Positions 23,507 to 32,072 of a DNA stretch of 62,502 nt are shown piece after piece; position 1 is the stretch's first letter; the number at the start of each line of letters is the position of its first letter. The stretch comes from Oscillospiraceae bacterium (lineage in GTDB: Bacteria > Bacillota > Clostridia > Oscillospirales > Ruminococcaceae), in assembly GCA_009777725.1 (NCBI GenBank), contig WRLG01000019.1:1-62502 (forward strand), given 5' to 3'. The notes under the pieces were generated by a model. It did not search any database. It was not told the origin of the DNA and was given only the letters and a program-made list of their open reading frames with translations. The translations under genes were made by a program, and so were the position numbers.

Positions 23507-24583
23507 TTATTCAACCCCAAGCAATTCCTTAGCATCATATTCGGATAAGTTCTCAACTCCCCGAAGTTTGCTGTTGATTTGCCTTGTCCTTACGCCGACC
23601 AGCTTATCCAAATCGTCGTCAAGCTGACGAATCCTGTTTCTGGCGGAGGATAAAACCTCCTCAAACCTTGAAAACTCTGTCTTTACCGCGCTTAAAACCT
23701 GCCAAACCTCACTGCTTCGCTTTTGCAGTTGTAAGGTTTTAAACCCCATTTGCAGAGAGTTGAGCAAAGCCGCCATAGTCGATGGTCCGGCAATATTAAC
23801 ATTGTATTCGCGCTGTAAAATTTCAACAAGCCCGCGGTTTACCGCCTCGGCGTATAACCCCTCGAACGGCAGGAACATAACCGCGAAATTTGTAGTGTGC
23901 GGCGGGGATATGTATTTACTGCGTATATCCTTGGCGCATTTTTTTATGACGGCTTCCAACTCCTTATACGCCGCTTTCACAGCCTCCGCGTTACCCGTGG
24001 CATACGCGTCTTGAAGTGCGGCGTATGTTTCGCCGGGGAATTTGCAGTCTATCGGCAGGTATACATAATCACCGCTATCGGAAGCGGGCATTTTTACGGC
24101 GTATTCAACCCGCTCGCGGCTGTTCGGCTTTACGGCGGCTTCAATCTCGTACTGCTCAGAAGTCAAAATTTCCTTTATAATTGCGTCCAGCTGATATTCG
24201 CCCAAAATTCCTCTTGTTTTGACGTTTGAAAGCACCTTTTTCAAATCCCCCACGCCCGCCGCCAGATGACGCATTTCACCTAAGCCCTTGTAAACCTCTT
24301 CCAGCCGCTCGCTTACGAGCCTAAAGGAGCGGCTCATTTTTTCTTCAAGAGTTTTTTGCAGTTTTTCATCTACGGTCAGTTTGATTTCATCAAGCTTACT
24401 GTTGTTGTCCGCTTGAATATAGGATAGTTGTGCCGATATTGTGTTTCGTATCGCTTCAAGTTTTTGCTCGTTCACTGCTTCAAAGCTTTTTAAGCGTGTT
24501 TCAAATTGCTTTAAGATAAACAGCATAACAACGCAGCTTACCAGTAAAATAAGGATTGCTATAAATACAGCGATTTCAATCAT
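23507..24583 (-). CDS. rmuC: DNA recombination protein RmuC
   Basis: 358 residues. One N-terminal membrane helix (IAVFIAILILLVSCVVMLF), a coiled coil, then the RmuC domain (GILGEYQLDAIIKEIL, VEYAVKMP, YLPIDCKFPGE, MFLPFEGLYAEAV). RmuC is a predicted PD-(D/E)XK-type nuclease limiting inversions at inverted repeats. The start overlaps the end of tadA by 8 bp and has AAGGAG upstream. It ends about 30 bp from the convergent permease gene. Confidence 0.93.
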   Translation of the reverse strand: MIEIAVFIAILILLVSCVVMLFILKQFETRLKSFEAVNEQKLEAIRNTISAQLSYIQADNNSKLDEIKLTVDEKLQKTLEEKMSRSFRLVSERLEEVYKGLGEMRHLAAGVGDLKKVLSNVKTRGILGEYQLDAIIKEILTSEQYEIEAAVKPNSRERVEYAVKMPASDSGDYVYLPIDCKFPGETYAALQDAYATGNAEAVKAAYKELEAVIKKCAKDIRSKYISPPHTTNFAVMFLPFEGLYAEAVNRGLVEILQREYNVNIAGPSTMAALLNSLQMGFKTLQLQKRSSEVWQVLSAVKTEFSRFEEVLSSARNRIRQLDDDLDKLVGVRTRQINSKLRGVENLSEYDAKELLGVE

Positions 24584-25058
24584 TCTTCATGCTCCTTAAT
24601 TCTTTAAAAAAGCGGCTTAATATTCCGCCGCATTGCTCCTCCATAGCCCCGCCCTCATATAAAGGCTTGTGATTATAGCTAAGCTCAAACAGATTAATAA
24701 CACTCCCGACCGAGCCGGACTTATAATCATACGCACCGAATACAACCTTGTCAAGTCTGGCATTAATGATTGCGCCCGCGCACATAGGGCACGGTTCTAA
24801 GGTAACATAAAGCGTACAGCCGTGAAGCCGCCAAGACCCAAGCGTTTCGCAGGCATTGCGGATTGCCGTTATTTCGGCATGAGCCAGCGCGTCCTTGTCG
24901 ATTTCGCGCCTGTTATAACCCGAGCCGACAATAACCCCATCGCAATCCCTGACAACCACCGCCCCCACAGGCACTTCACCCAAGGAAGCCGCAACTTCGG
25001 CAAGCTTTAATGCCTGTGACATGTATGGGCAGTTAGCATTTATCTTTAAATTACTCAT
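24576..25058 (-). CDS. tadA: tRNA-specific adenosine deaminase
   Basis: 160 residues. TadA converts A34 to inosine in tRNA-Arg(ACG). Zinc site: HAEITAI (HAE) and PCPMCAGAI (PCxxC). The NARLDKVVFGAYDYKSGSVGS block is specific for TadA. The ATG at 25058 has AGGA eight bases upstream; that site lies just past the stop of the Rpn gene upstream, so the two are tightly packed. Confidence 0.95.
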   Translation of the reverse strand: MSNLKINANCPYMSQALKLAEVAASLGEVPVGAVVVRDCDGVIVGSGYNRREIDKDALAHAEITAIRNACETLGSWRLHGCTLYVTLEPCPMCAGAIINARLDKVVFGAYDYKSGSVGSVINLFELSYNHKPLYEGGAMEEQCGGILSRFFKELRSMKND

Positions 25059-25072
25059 AACCATAATCCTGT

Positions 25073-25912
25073 TCACATCACTGACAAAGCCCTTACCTCT
25101 TCGATTGTTAAACCTGTGTCCTCAGCGATTTCCTCTAACGGTCTGTTTCTTTTTAAGAGTTTGTATGCTACATTAACAGTACCCATTTGAATCCCCTCTT
25201 GCAACCCCTCTTCTCTCGCCCCCTCCATGTTAGTCGCTTCAATATGCAAAGCTTTTTCTCTCATACGGGCGGCTTCTTGGATTTTTTCGTCCTCGCTCAT
25301 TTGGTAGATAACAAAAACCGCTTCTTGAATAGGAGCAACCCCGGATTGATTTAACATTTCAAACTCCTCCTCCGTTTCGGCGTTAATTAGCTGTAGCCAA
25401 AGCTCTTTTTTATTGTGTTTATTCGCATTTTTGCTGATTTTACCAAGCTCAAAAAAATGTATGGCACATTTATCAGTCAAAACTTCATACCTGCTTTTCT
25501 CTATAACAGTAAAATGAGAGTGATATTCTTTGCAGTCAAAAATGGGGAAATTCACTATGTTAATACAGATGCTTTGTTTTAAATCTTTGAAGCTCTCGCC
25601 GCTTTTCAGTTCTCCGCTGTAAAGCTTCGACCAGTAAAACAGGGTTCGCTCCTTGTAATTGTAATCTTTGCCGTATTGCATTTCGATGTTAATTAGTTTG
25701 CCGTCAACTTCCATGTTTATGTCCATTTTGACAAATTTTCCCTCTATACTGTCAGGCAAAATCTCCGAATTTTTGATTTCAATGTCCTTTATAGACTCAA
25801 TCGGTATTTCGAGCAGGCTTGAAAGCAAATCGACAAGAAGCTGTATATTTTCCGTAAAAAGCTTCTTGAATATTATGTCCAGCTTTGCTTTTAAAACATT
25901 TCGTTTGTTCAT
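25073..25912 (-). CDS. Rpn-type PD-(D/E)XK nuclease/transposase-like protein, copy 1
   Basis: 279 residues of the family annotated as Rpn recombination-promoting nuclease or PD-(D/E)XK nuclease transposase. The putative active site is KMDINMEVDGKLINIEMQYG (D...ExQ). A tail with Gly-x-Gln-Glu repeats (EEGLQEGIQMG) precedes a small C-terminal helix pair (LLKRNRPLEEIAEDTGLTIE). The start at 25912 (second Met) is preferred since copy 2 has ACG in place of the first ATG. It is wedged between the methionine-synthase-activation gene and tadA in the same direction. Family members act in DNA cleavage, recombination or phage defence. Confidence 0.85.
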   Translation of the reverse strand: MNKRNVLKAKLDIIFKKLFTENIQLLVDLLSSLLEIPIESIKDIEIKNSEILPDSIEGKFVKMDINMEVDGKLINIEMQYGKDYNYKERTLFYWSKLYSGELKSGESFKDLKQSICINIVNFPIFDCKEYHSHFTVIEKSRYEVLTDKCAIHFFELGKISKNANKHNKKELWLQLINAETEEEFEMLNQSGVAPIQEAVFVIYQMSEDEKIQEAARMREKALHIEATNMEGAREEGLQEGIQMGTVNVAYKLLKRNRPLEEIAEDTGLTIEEVRALSVM

Positions 25913-25942
25913 TTTCATTCTCCTTTCTATGAAACCGGCTTC

Positions 25943-26482
25943 TTAATGTGTTTGAAACAACTCCGAACTGTTCACTGGCAAAACCGCCGTAACGGATTTT
26001 GACGGAGTTAAAAGCATAGTATCGCTTACGCTTACGCCGATTGCTTTATGCAAATTAAGAACATTCTGAAAATCCTTTTGCGCTTCAATCGGGAAATCGC
26101 CGTAACCGGGTGAAAAGCGGGGCAAGGCTTTTTGGGGAGCATATGCCCCTAAGCTTCCTTGTTCGCGGGTTTGGAATGAATCACAAAGCCGCTCAATAGC
26201 CTCGGCGGCAAGCCCGTCTATGATTACGGCTTTTGCCATATTTTCAATCTGCATTTTGCGTATAAGCGCGTCAACCCCCGCGCCGATTGTCACGCCCAGC
26301 AGGATTGCTTTTTGGCTGTTTTTCAAATGCACGGCTATGTCATAACCCCTTAAAATAAAGGGGCAGTCCTTTAGCTTTACAGAATTTTCTGTCATAGCTT
26401 CTATAATAAACACCTTGTAAACATAAGCAGGCGAAATGACGGCGTTTAATTCTGCTTCGCACTCTTTTATTAAATCTTGCAT
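25943..26482 (-). CDS. B12-dependent methionine synthase activation-domain protein
   Basis: 179 residues. The block RFSPGYGDFPIEAQKDF, then IGVSVSDTMLLTPSKSVTA is the SAM/cob(II)alamin-binding signature of the MetH activation domain, here as a separate protein. In clostridia a split activation domain works with a separate MetH to reductively methylate the cofactor. AAGGAAC precedes the ATG. metF lies upstream in the same direction, which supports a role in methionine/one-carbon metabolism; the two are separated by an inserted Rpn gene. Confidence 0.85.
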   Translation of the reverse strand: MQDLIKECEAELNAVISPAYVYKVFIIEAMTENSVKLKDCPFILRGYDIAVHLKNSQKAILLGVTIGAGVDALIRKMQIENMAKAVIIDGLAAEAIERLCDSFQTREQGSLGAYAPQKALPRFSPGYGDFPIEAQKDFQNVLNLHKAIGVSVSDTMLLTPSKSVTAVLPVNSSELFQTH

Positions 26483-26510
26483 CGGCGTGTTCCTTATGAG
26501 TAACTTATTT

Positions 26511-27365
26511 TTAACCGTTGACTGACAAAGCCCTTACCTCTTCGATTGCTAAGCCTGTATCCTCCGCAATTTCTTCCGGCGGTCTGTTTCTTTTTAAGAG
26601 CTTGCGCGCTATATCAACAGCACCTTTTTGAACGCCCTTTTGAATCCCTTCTTGAATTCCCGCTTGCCTTGCACCCCGCATATTAGTAGCTTCAATATGC
26701 AAAGCTTTTTCTCTAATACGAGCGGCTTCTTGGATTTTTTCGTCCTCGCTCATTTGGTAGATAATGTAAACTGCTTCTTGAATAGGAGCAACCCCGGATT
26801 GATTTAACATCTCAAATTCCTCCTCTGTTTCTGCATTGATTAGCTGTAGCCAAAGCTCTTTTTTATTATGTTTATTCGCATTTTTGCTGATTTTGCCCAG
26901 TTCAAAGAAATGTATAGCGCATTTATCCGTCAAAACTTCATGCCTGTTTTTCTCCATAACAGCAAAGTGCGAATGATACTCCTTGCAGTCAAAAATCGGG
27001 AAGTTCACTATATTAATACAAATGCTTTGTTTTAAATCCTCAAAACCCTCACCGCTTTTTAGCTCGTTACAGTAAAGCTTCGACCAGTAAAACAAGGTTC
27101 GCTCCTTGTAATTGTAATCTTTGCCGTATTGCATTTCGATATTAATAAGTTTGCCGTCAACTTCCATGTTTATGTCCATTTTGACAAATTTACCCTCTAT
27201 ACTGTCGGGCAGAATTTCTGAATTTTTGATTTTAACATTTTTTATAGATTCAATCGGTATTTCAAGCAGGCTTGAAAGTAAATCGATAAGAAGCTGTATA
27301 TTTTCCGTAAAAAGCTTCTTGAATATTATGTCCAGCTTCGCTTTTAAAACATTTCGTTTGCTCAT
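26511..27365 (-). CDS. Rpn-type PD-(D/E)XK nuclease/transposase-like protein, copy 2
   Basis: 284 residues, differing from copy 1 at about 15 positions over the first 226. The tail is expanded to QAGIQEGIQKGVQKG before the same C-terminal helices (KLLKRNRPPEEIAEDTGL). GGGAG precedes the ATG at 27365; the upstream ATG used in the long frames of copies 1 and 3 is ACG here. It is inserted between metF and the B12-activation gene, co-directional. The putative active site is unchanged, so it should be functional. Confidence 0.85.
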   Translation of the reverse strand: MSKRNVLKAKLDIIFKKLFTENIQLLIDLLSSLLEIPIESIKNVKIKNSEILPDSIEGKFVKMDINMEVDGKLINIEMQYGKDYNYKERTLFYWSKLYCNELKSGEGFEDLKQSICINIVNFPIFDCKEYHSHFAVMEKNRHEVLTDKCAIHFFELGKISKNANKHNKKELWLQLINAETEEEFEMLNQSGVAPIQEAVYIIYQMSEDEKIQEAARIREKALHIEATNMRGARQAGIQEGIQKGVQKGAVDIARKLLKRNRPPEEIAEDTGLAIEEVRALSVNG

Positions 27366-27447
27366 TTTCGTTCTCCCTTCTATGATATAAAACAGGGTTG
27401 GGGAATGGCTGGAAAGAAGCTATGTCACAAAACATTTCGTATACCGA

Positions 27448-28326
27448 CTACAACAAGCTCCGTATACTATCCGTAATTCTTTTCGCAACCAAAGGGTTGT
27501 TCATCGTATACAGGTGAATCCCGCTTACGCCGTTTGAGATTAGGTCGGCTATTTGGTCTATGGCGTAGGCTAAGCCCGCATCGCGCAATGCTTCGGGGTT
27601 ATGCTCGTATTTTTGGAGCATTTTGGTAAATTTGGCGGGCAGACTTGCTCCGCAAAGCGACACCATGCGCTCAATCTGCTTTTTATTGACGACCGGCATG
27701 ATTCCCGCCTCTACGGGTACGTCTATACCTGCTATTTCAAGCTTCTCGGCGAAGCTGTAAAAAATCGCGTTGTCAAAGAAAAGCTGTGTAACAAGGTGCT
27801 CCGCGCCCGCTTCAACCTTGGTTTTGAGGTTTCTTATATCGCTCCTTAAATCCTTAGCTTCAAGGTGACATTCGGGGTAGCAAGCACCCGAAACGCAAAA
27901 ATCGCCGTTTTGCTTTATGAAGCGCACAAGGTCGCTTGCGTATTCAAAATCATGCTTGCGGGGGAATTCGGGGTTAATATCGCCCCTTAGCGCGAGTATA
28001 TTTTCTATTTTGTTTTCCGCGAAGGCTTCAATACATGATTTGATTCCCTCCTTGGTGCTGTAAACACAGGTTAAATGCGCCACGGAGGGGATTTTCAAAT
28101 CATTTTGGATATAAGCGGCAATATTCAGAGTAGTATTAGCGGCGTTGTTCTCCGCACCCGCGTTAGAGCCGCTTGCGCCGTAGGTTACGCTGATAAAATC
28201 TGGCGTTAATGAGGCAAGCTCGTCAAGCGTTTTATAAACCGTTTCAACGGGGCTTGTTTTTTTCGGCGGGAACACCTCAAACGACAGTACGGTTTTCCCA
28301 CTGTTAAACAGTGAAGATAATTTCAT
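27448..28326 (-). CDS. metF: 5,10-methylenetetrahydrofolate reductase
   Basis: 292 residues, family length. MetF reduces methylene-THF to methyl-THF for methionine synthesis, with flavin. Visible blocks: LSFEVFPPKK (with the catalytic Glu), DFISVTYGASGS, NILALRGD, and FFDNAIFYSFAEKL with the GIMPV loop. The downstream B12-activation gene supports the methyl branch to MetH. Confidence 0.96.
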   Translation of the reverse strand: MKLSSLFNSGKTVLSFEVFPPKKTSPVETVYKTLDELASLTPDFISVTYGASGSNAGAENNAANTTLNIAAYIQNDLKIPSVAHLTCVYSTKEGIKSCIEAFAENKIENILALRGDINPEFPRKHDFEYASDLVRFIKQNGDFCVSGACYPECHLEAKDLRSDIRNLKTKVEAGAEHLVTQLFFDNAIFYSFAEKLEIAGIDVPVEAGIMPVVNKKQIERMVSLCGASLPAKFTKMLQKYEHNPEALRDAGLAYAIDQIADLISNGVSGIHLYTMNNPLVAKRITDSIRSLL

Positions 28327-28573
28327 AAAAAGTCACACCATTCTCAAAAAATATTAAGAGCCCGCAGCACAATAATTGTGCATTAAGCTTGAATATGTTA
28401 TTTTATAATTATAATACAAATCCTTGTAAAATGCAAGAGAAAAATTTTATAAGCGCGTTTGAGAGCTTCCATTCACAAATTATTATTAAAATATTTACTT
28501 TAATTCTATTGGTATTGCCGCCCTGTTAATGCTAAACTAAATCAAGGTCTATAAATTATAAACCCTCTGAATA

Positions 28574-28609
28574 TAATTGTTCACTGTTCATTGTTAATTG
28601 TTAATTGAA
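28574..28609. repeat. AATTG-rich dispersed repeat, copy 2
   Basis: A TTGTTCACTGTTCATTG tract followed by TTAATTGTTAATTGAAT, related to 17349-17400 and 61378-61424. It ends next to the ribosome site of the BlaI-like gene. The rest of 28327-28573 is AT-rich with no gene seen. Confidence 0.6.
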
Positions 28610-28628
28610 TAAGGGGTGCGCCGCAGTA

Positions 28629-29021
28629 ATGAAAAGGTTTAAAATAAATGAAAACTCATTTAAGCTTACCCGAAGCGAAGCGAAGCTTTCTGAGATTATT
28701 TGGGAAAATGAGCCGCTTTCGTCAACCAAACTTGTAAGGCTTTCGGAGATGGATATGGAATGGAGCAAGTCAACCACTTATACGGTTTTGAAAAAGCTTT
28801 GTGAAAAAGGGATTTTCAGAAATGAGAGAGCAATTGTTTCGGCTTTAATTACACGAGATGAGTTTATCACAGGGAAAAGCAGACTGTATGTCAAAAATAC
28901 GTTTGATGGCTCACTGTCAAGGTTTTTAGTTTCTTATTTCGGCGATGACAGGCTTACGGCTGAACAATCCGCAAAGCTGAAAAGCCTAATTGAGGAGTGC
29001 GAAGAGGGCGGAGATGAATAG
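28629..29021 (+). CDS. BlaI/MecI/CopY-family repressor
   Basis: 130 residues. Winged helix: KLTRSEAKLSEIIWENEPLS, WSKSTTYTVLKKLCEKG, followed by a C-terminal dimerization part (LVSYFGDDRLTAEQSAKLKS). In the family the repressor is cleaved after a BlaR1-type sensor peptidase detects beta-lactam, or responds to metals. No blaR1 or beta-lactamase is adjacent; dusB overlaps by 8 bp instead, so this is an orphan repressor. The start at 28629 (AGGGG upstream) is preferred over a TTG at 28605. Confidence 0.85.
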   Translation: MKRFKINENSFKLTRSEAKLSEIIWENEPLSSTKLVRLSEMDMEWSKSTTYTVLKKLCEKGIFRNERAIVSALITRDEFITGKSRLYVKNTFDGSLSRFLVSYFGDDRLTAEQSAKLKSLIEECEEGGDE

Positions 29022-29985
29022 CATATATATCGGAAACGTAAAGATAAAACAAACCGCCGCACTCGCGCCCATGGCTTCCGTAGCTGACAGGGCTTACCGC
29101 ATTACCGCAAAGGAAAACGGCGCGGCTTATATGGTATCGGAAATGATTTCGGCGAAAGGCTTGTGCTACTCCGACCGCAAAACGGAGGAACTTTGCACCG
29201 TTACGGAGCGCGAACGCCCCTGCGCGCTTCAGCTTTTCGGCTCTGAGCCCGAATTTATGGGTAGAGCGGCGGCAATTTTAATGAAATACAAACCCGATAT
29301 TATAGACATAAATATGGGTTGCCCCGTCCCTAAAATAGCGGGCAACGGGAGCGGCGCGGCTTTGATGAAAACTCCTGCGCTTGCCGCTGAAATCGTGCGG
29401 AGCGTTGTGCAAAATTCAACCGTCCCCGTTACGGTGAAAATCCGCAAGGGGTGGAGCAATGAAGATGTTAACGCCGTTTCTTTTGCTGCTTTAATGGAGC
29501 AGGCAGGAGCGGCGGCAATCACCGTTCACGGGCGAACCCGCGACCAGATGTACCGCGGGAAAGCTGATTGGGAGATAATCCGCGCGGTTAAAGAAGCCGT
29601 TAACGTCCCCGTAATCGGCAACGGCGATGTTACCACGCCGCAAACGGCAAAAGCCATGTATGAGCAAACAGGCTGTGACCTTGTAATGGTCGGCAGGGGG
29701 AGTTACGGCAGACCGTGGCTGTTTGGGCAGATTGAAGAATTTATAAAAAACGGCGAAATCCCTCCGGAATCCGAATTAAGCGAGCGGCTTGACATAATGC
29801 TTGGGCAGGTGAAGCTTGCGATTGAATATAAGGGCGAACGCATTGCCATGAGCGAAGCACGGAGACAATGCGCTTATTACCTTAAAGGAATACCTAACGC
29901 CGCAAGATTGCGAAATGAATGTGCTTCTTTGTTGGGTTTTGATGATTTGGTTAGGATTTGTGACGAGATTAAAAAGGGAGAATGA
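29014..29985 (+). CDS. dusB: tRNA-dihydrouridine synthase
   Basis: 323 residues. FMN-dependent reduction of uridine in tRNA D-loops. Signatures: LAPMASVADRAYR, DINMGCPVPKIAGNGSGAAL (with the catalytic Cys), TVKIRKGW, ITVHGRTRDQMYRGKADW and GNGDVTTPQ, all DusB-like. The start at 29014 overlaps the repressor gene by 8 bp and has GGGCGGAG upstream, so translation is probably coupled. Confidence 0.95.
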   Translation: MNSIYIGNVKIKQTAALAPMASVADRAYRITAKENGAAYMVSEMISAKGLCYSDRKTEELCTVTERERPCALQLFGSEPEFMGRAAAILMKYKPDIIDINMGCPVPKIAGNGSGAALMKTPALAAEIVRSVVQNSTVPVTVKIRKGWSNEDVNAVSFAALMEQAGAAAITVHGRTRDQMYRGKADWEIIRAVKEAVNVPVIGNGDVTTPQTAKAMYEQTGCDLVMVGRGSYGRPWLFGQIEEFIKNGEIPPESELSERLDIMLGQVKLAIEYKGERIAMSEARRQCAYYLKGIPNAARLRNECASLLGFDDLVRICDEIKKGE

Positions 29986-29987
29986 GC

Positions 29988-30136
29988 ATAATGTACCGCG
30001 TGATTCGTAGGGGACGAGCTTGTCCGTCCCGTACACCTGCCCGTCACGAGCACAAAAAAACGCACCATTTCGCTATTAGCGGGACAGGCAAGCCTGTCCC
30101 CTACATAAAATCTGATTGAAAGGTATGATATTATGA
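29988..30136 (+). repeat. 149-bp duplicated hairpin element, copy A
   Basis: The core (30008-30104) has long terminal inverted repeats: GTAGGGGACGAGCTTG at one end and CAAGCCTGTCCCCTAC at the other. The copy extends into the ribosome site and ATG of the gene at 30133. It matches 31404-31552 at 144 of 149 bases; all five differences are transitions. A variant with internal expansion is at 61225-61371. It resembles a MITE or REP-like palindromic element. Confidence 0.9.
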
Positions 30137-30366
30137 ATAAATATCAAACTATGCAGGAAATTGAGCGGGAATATGACGGTAATTGGGTTTGTATTATTAA
30201 CTATAAAAAAGATGAATTTTACGACATAATCGGCGGTGAAGTAATAGCCGTCAGCAAAGATAAAGATGAGATAAGAAAAGTTTGGCGGGAAAATACCGAC
30301 AGCTATAAGCAATATTGCGGCGATTTCGGTGAATTTCTCGGCGCGACAGGGGGGTTTTTGTTTTAA
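30133..30366 (+). CDS. Small protein resembling DUF5678-type proteins
   Basis: 77 residues: MNKYQTMQEIEREYDGNWVC, then GGEVIAVSKDKDEIRKVWR. The YDGNWV..GGEVIAVSKDKDEI pattern resembles small proteins (DUF5678-like) found before clan-AA aspartic proteases; this is a recollection, not a search. No signal or membrane segment. The ribosome site (GAAAGG) and start codon are part of the 149-bp repeat. Confidence 0.5.
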   Translation: MNKYQTMQEIEREYDGNWVCIINYKKDEFYDIIGGEVIAVSKDKDEIRKVWRENTDSYKQYCGDFGEFLGATGGFLF

Positions 30367-30422
30367 TGGAACGAGTTAAAATAAAGCTTACAAACGATAT
30401 AATGTATGCAAGAATCCCATGA
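30366..30422 (+). pseudogene. Truncated downstream partner (18 codons)
   Basis: An ATG overlaps the preceding stop (TAATG) and opens MERVKIKLTNDIMYARIP before TGA. The TAATG coupling and the start MERVKIKLTN suggest the beginning of a second gene, possibly a clan-AA aspartic protease, whose remainder has been lost. Confidence 0.4.
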
Positions 30423-30448
30423 AAAAAGAATAGGACTAAAAGGGGAGA

Positions 30449-31426
30449 ATGAACATAATGAAAAGATTGGTAGAATATCTGAAAGCAACAGAGGTTGATA
30501 AAATACATCAGACTATCATAGCTTTTTTGTGTATAGCTGTTATTGTTTTCGGGGGGATATTTTGCTTTTTATATTTCGGTGCAAAGCCCGAGCAGTCCGG
30601 CGGGGTTAAGTTTACAACAAAGGATTACTTAAATATAGCGCAAACAATATCTCTTTCATTTATCGTGTTTACAGGCGCGGCGGCTTCAGCTGTTGGTTAT
30701 AGGCTTCAAAGCATTAAAGAAACAGATGCGACTAACAAACGCTTTAACGAAGCCGTAAGAAGCCTTTGCAGTGGCGAAGATGTTTTTGTGCGGATAGAGG
30801 GAATTTACGCCCTTGAAAGGCTTGCGTTTAACGCCCCGAATTCTAAAGAGCGGCAAAGGGTAATGGATATTTTGTGTACTTATTTGAGAAAAAAGCGTTC
30901 TGTAGATAAATTTAAAGAAAATAAATCTTGCGATTTAAAAGAAGACCATAAAGCGATTATTGAGGTAATTAAAAGAATTAACCAAAGATATAAAGGACTT
31001 GATGTTAATTTATCAGAAACTAATCTATACAAAGCAAATTTTGGTGGGGCTTATCTTGAAGAAACGGAATTTAGGTTTGCTCATCTTGAAAGTGTGAATT
31101 TTAATCATGCTCATCTTAAAAAAGTGAATTTTATGGATGCTCATCTTGAAAAAGCAACTTTTTTGTATGCTCATTTTGAAATTAAAAAAACGAGAAGTCT
31201 TTGGATACGTTCTTATGTAATAATGCCTAGCGATGCTCATCTTGAAGGAGCGGATTTTGATTATGCGTATATTAGAGGTAAAGTATATAATGATGGAGTA
31301 TGTAGTTTTGGAGGGTATATTGATAGGATAGAAAAATACTATGATATTTATAAAATCAATTCCAAAAAACGGCAACTCCAAACAAAAGAAAACTATAAGA
31401 GTTATAATGTGCCGCGTGATTCGTAG
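30449..31426 (+). CDS. Membrane-anchored pentapeptide-repeat protein
   Basis: 325 residues. Two N-terminal membrane helices (about 20-44 and 63-85) are followed by a conserved helical linker (FNEAVRSLCSGEDVFVRIEG) and, from about 185, pentapeptide-like A(N/D/H)L repeats (LSETNLYKANFGGAYLEETE, FAHLESVNFNHAHLKKVNF). Such folds mimic a right-handed beta-helix and mediate protein interaction; function unknown. The last codons (..NVPRDS) come from the 149-bp repeat, so the original C-terminus has been replaced. An ATG at 30458 is an alternative start. Confidence 0.8.
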   Translation: MNIMKRLVEYLKATEVDKIHQTIIAFLCIAVIVFGGIFCFLYFGAKPEQSGGVKFTTKDYLNIAQTISLSFIVFTGAAASAVGYRLQSIKETDATNKRFNEAVRSLCSGEDVFVRIEGIYALERLAFNAPNSKERQRVMDILCTYLRKKRSVDKFKENKSCDLKEDHKAIIEVIKRINQRYKGLDVNLSETNLYKANFGGAYLEETEFRFAHLESVNFNHAHLKKVNFMDAHLEKATFLYAHFEIKKTRSLWIRSYVIMPSDAHLEGADFDYAYIRGKVYNDGVCSFGGYIDRIEKYYDIYKINSKKRQLQTKENYKSYNVPRDS

Positions 31427-31552
31427 GGGACGGGCTTGTCCGTCCCGCACACCTGCCCGTCACGAGCACAAAAAAACGCACCATTTCGCTATTAGCGGGA
31501 CAGGCAAGCCTGTCCCCTACATAAAATCTGACTGAAAGGTGTGATATTATGA
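31404..31552 (+). repeat. 149-bp duplicated hairpin element, copy B
   Basis: Second copy (see 29988-30136), carrying G or C at each of the five variable sites where copy A has A or T. It provides the end of the pentapeptide gene and the ribosome site plus start codon of the gene at 31549. Confidence 0.9.
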
Positions 31553-31998
31553 AAAAACTTAAAGGTGCATGGGCGGAGTTTGGGAAAATCTCATTTATTA
31601 TTGGGGTTGGATTGTTCTTTTTGTCAATTATATTTTATTTTTTATATTACTCAATGTTTTTGCCTTGTTTGGTGAATAGTATCGGATGGCTTGCTATTGG
31701 GGTTAGTTTAATTGCAATTACGCAGATTTTTGAAAACAATCTTAAACGGCTTAAAAAGAGCGGAAAATGTATTGAAGCTGTCGTTGAAAATATTGTTCCA
31801 ACCCGCCTTATAAGGGTAGGGAACTATGTTACAGCCTTTGTCAGGTGCAGTTTTGTAAATGATGAGGGGATAAGAGTTTGGGCTAAAAGTGAATACTGTT
31901 TATTTTCGCCCTCTGACGGGAAAAATACCATAACTGCAGTGGTTCATGCGGGGGATTTAGGCTTTGATGAATATGCTGTAGAAGTTTTTAGAAAGTAG
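31549..31998 (+). CDS. Two-helix membrane protein of unknown function
   Basis: 149 residues with two adjacent membrane helices (about 14-37 and 44-60), then a soluble beta-rich part (GKCIEAVVENIVPTRLIRVG, FVRCSFVNDEGIRVWAKSEY). The layout is DUF3592-like (a sigma-extruded membrane hairpin with a small beta domain), but I cannot assign it. Its start codon and ribosome site belong to repeat copy B. Confidence 0.6.
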   Translation: MKKLKGAWAEFGKISFIIGVGLFFLSIIFYFLYYSMFLPCLVNSIGWLAIGVSLIAITQIFENNLKRLKKSGKCIEAVVENIVPTRLIRVGNYVTAFVRCSFVNDEGIRVWAKSEYCLFSPSDGKNTITAVVHAGDLGFDEYAVEVFRK

Positions 31999-32072
31999 TG
32001 GTTAGTGAGTAATAATCACGGCTGAATAGATGCCAATTATACGGTATAAATACCGAAAAAAGGAGCATGAAA

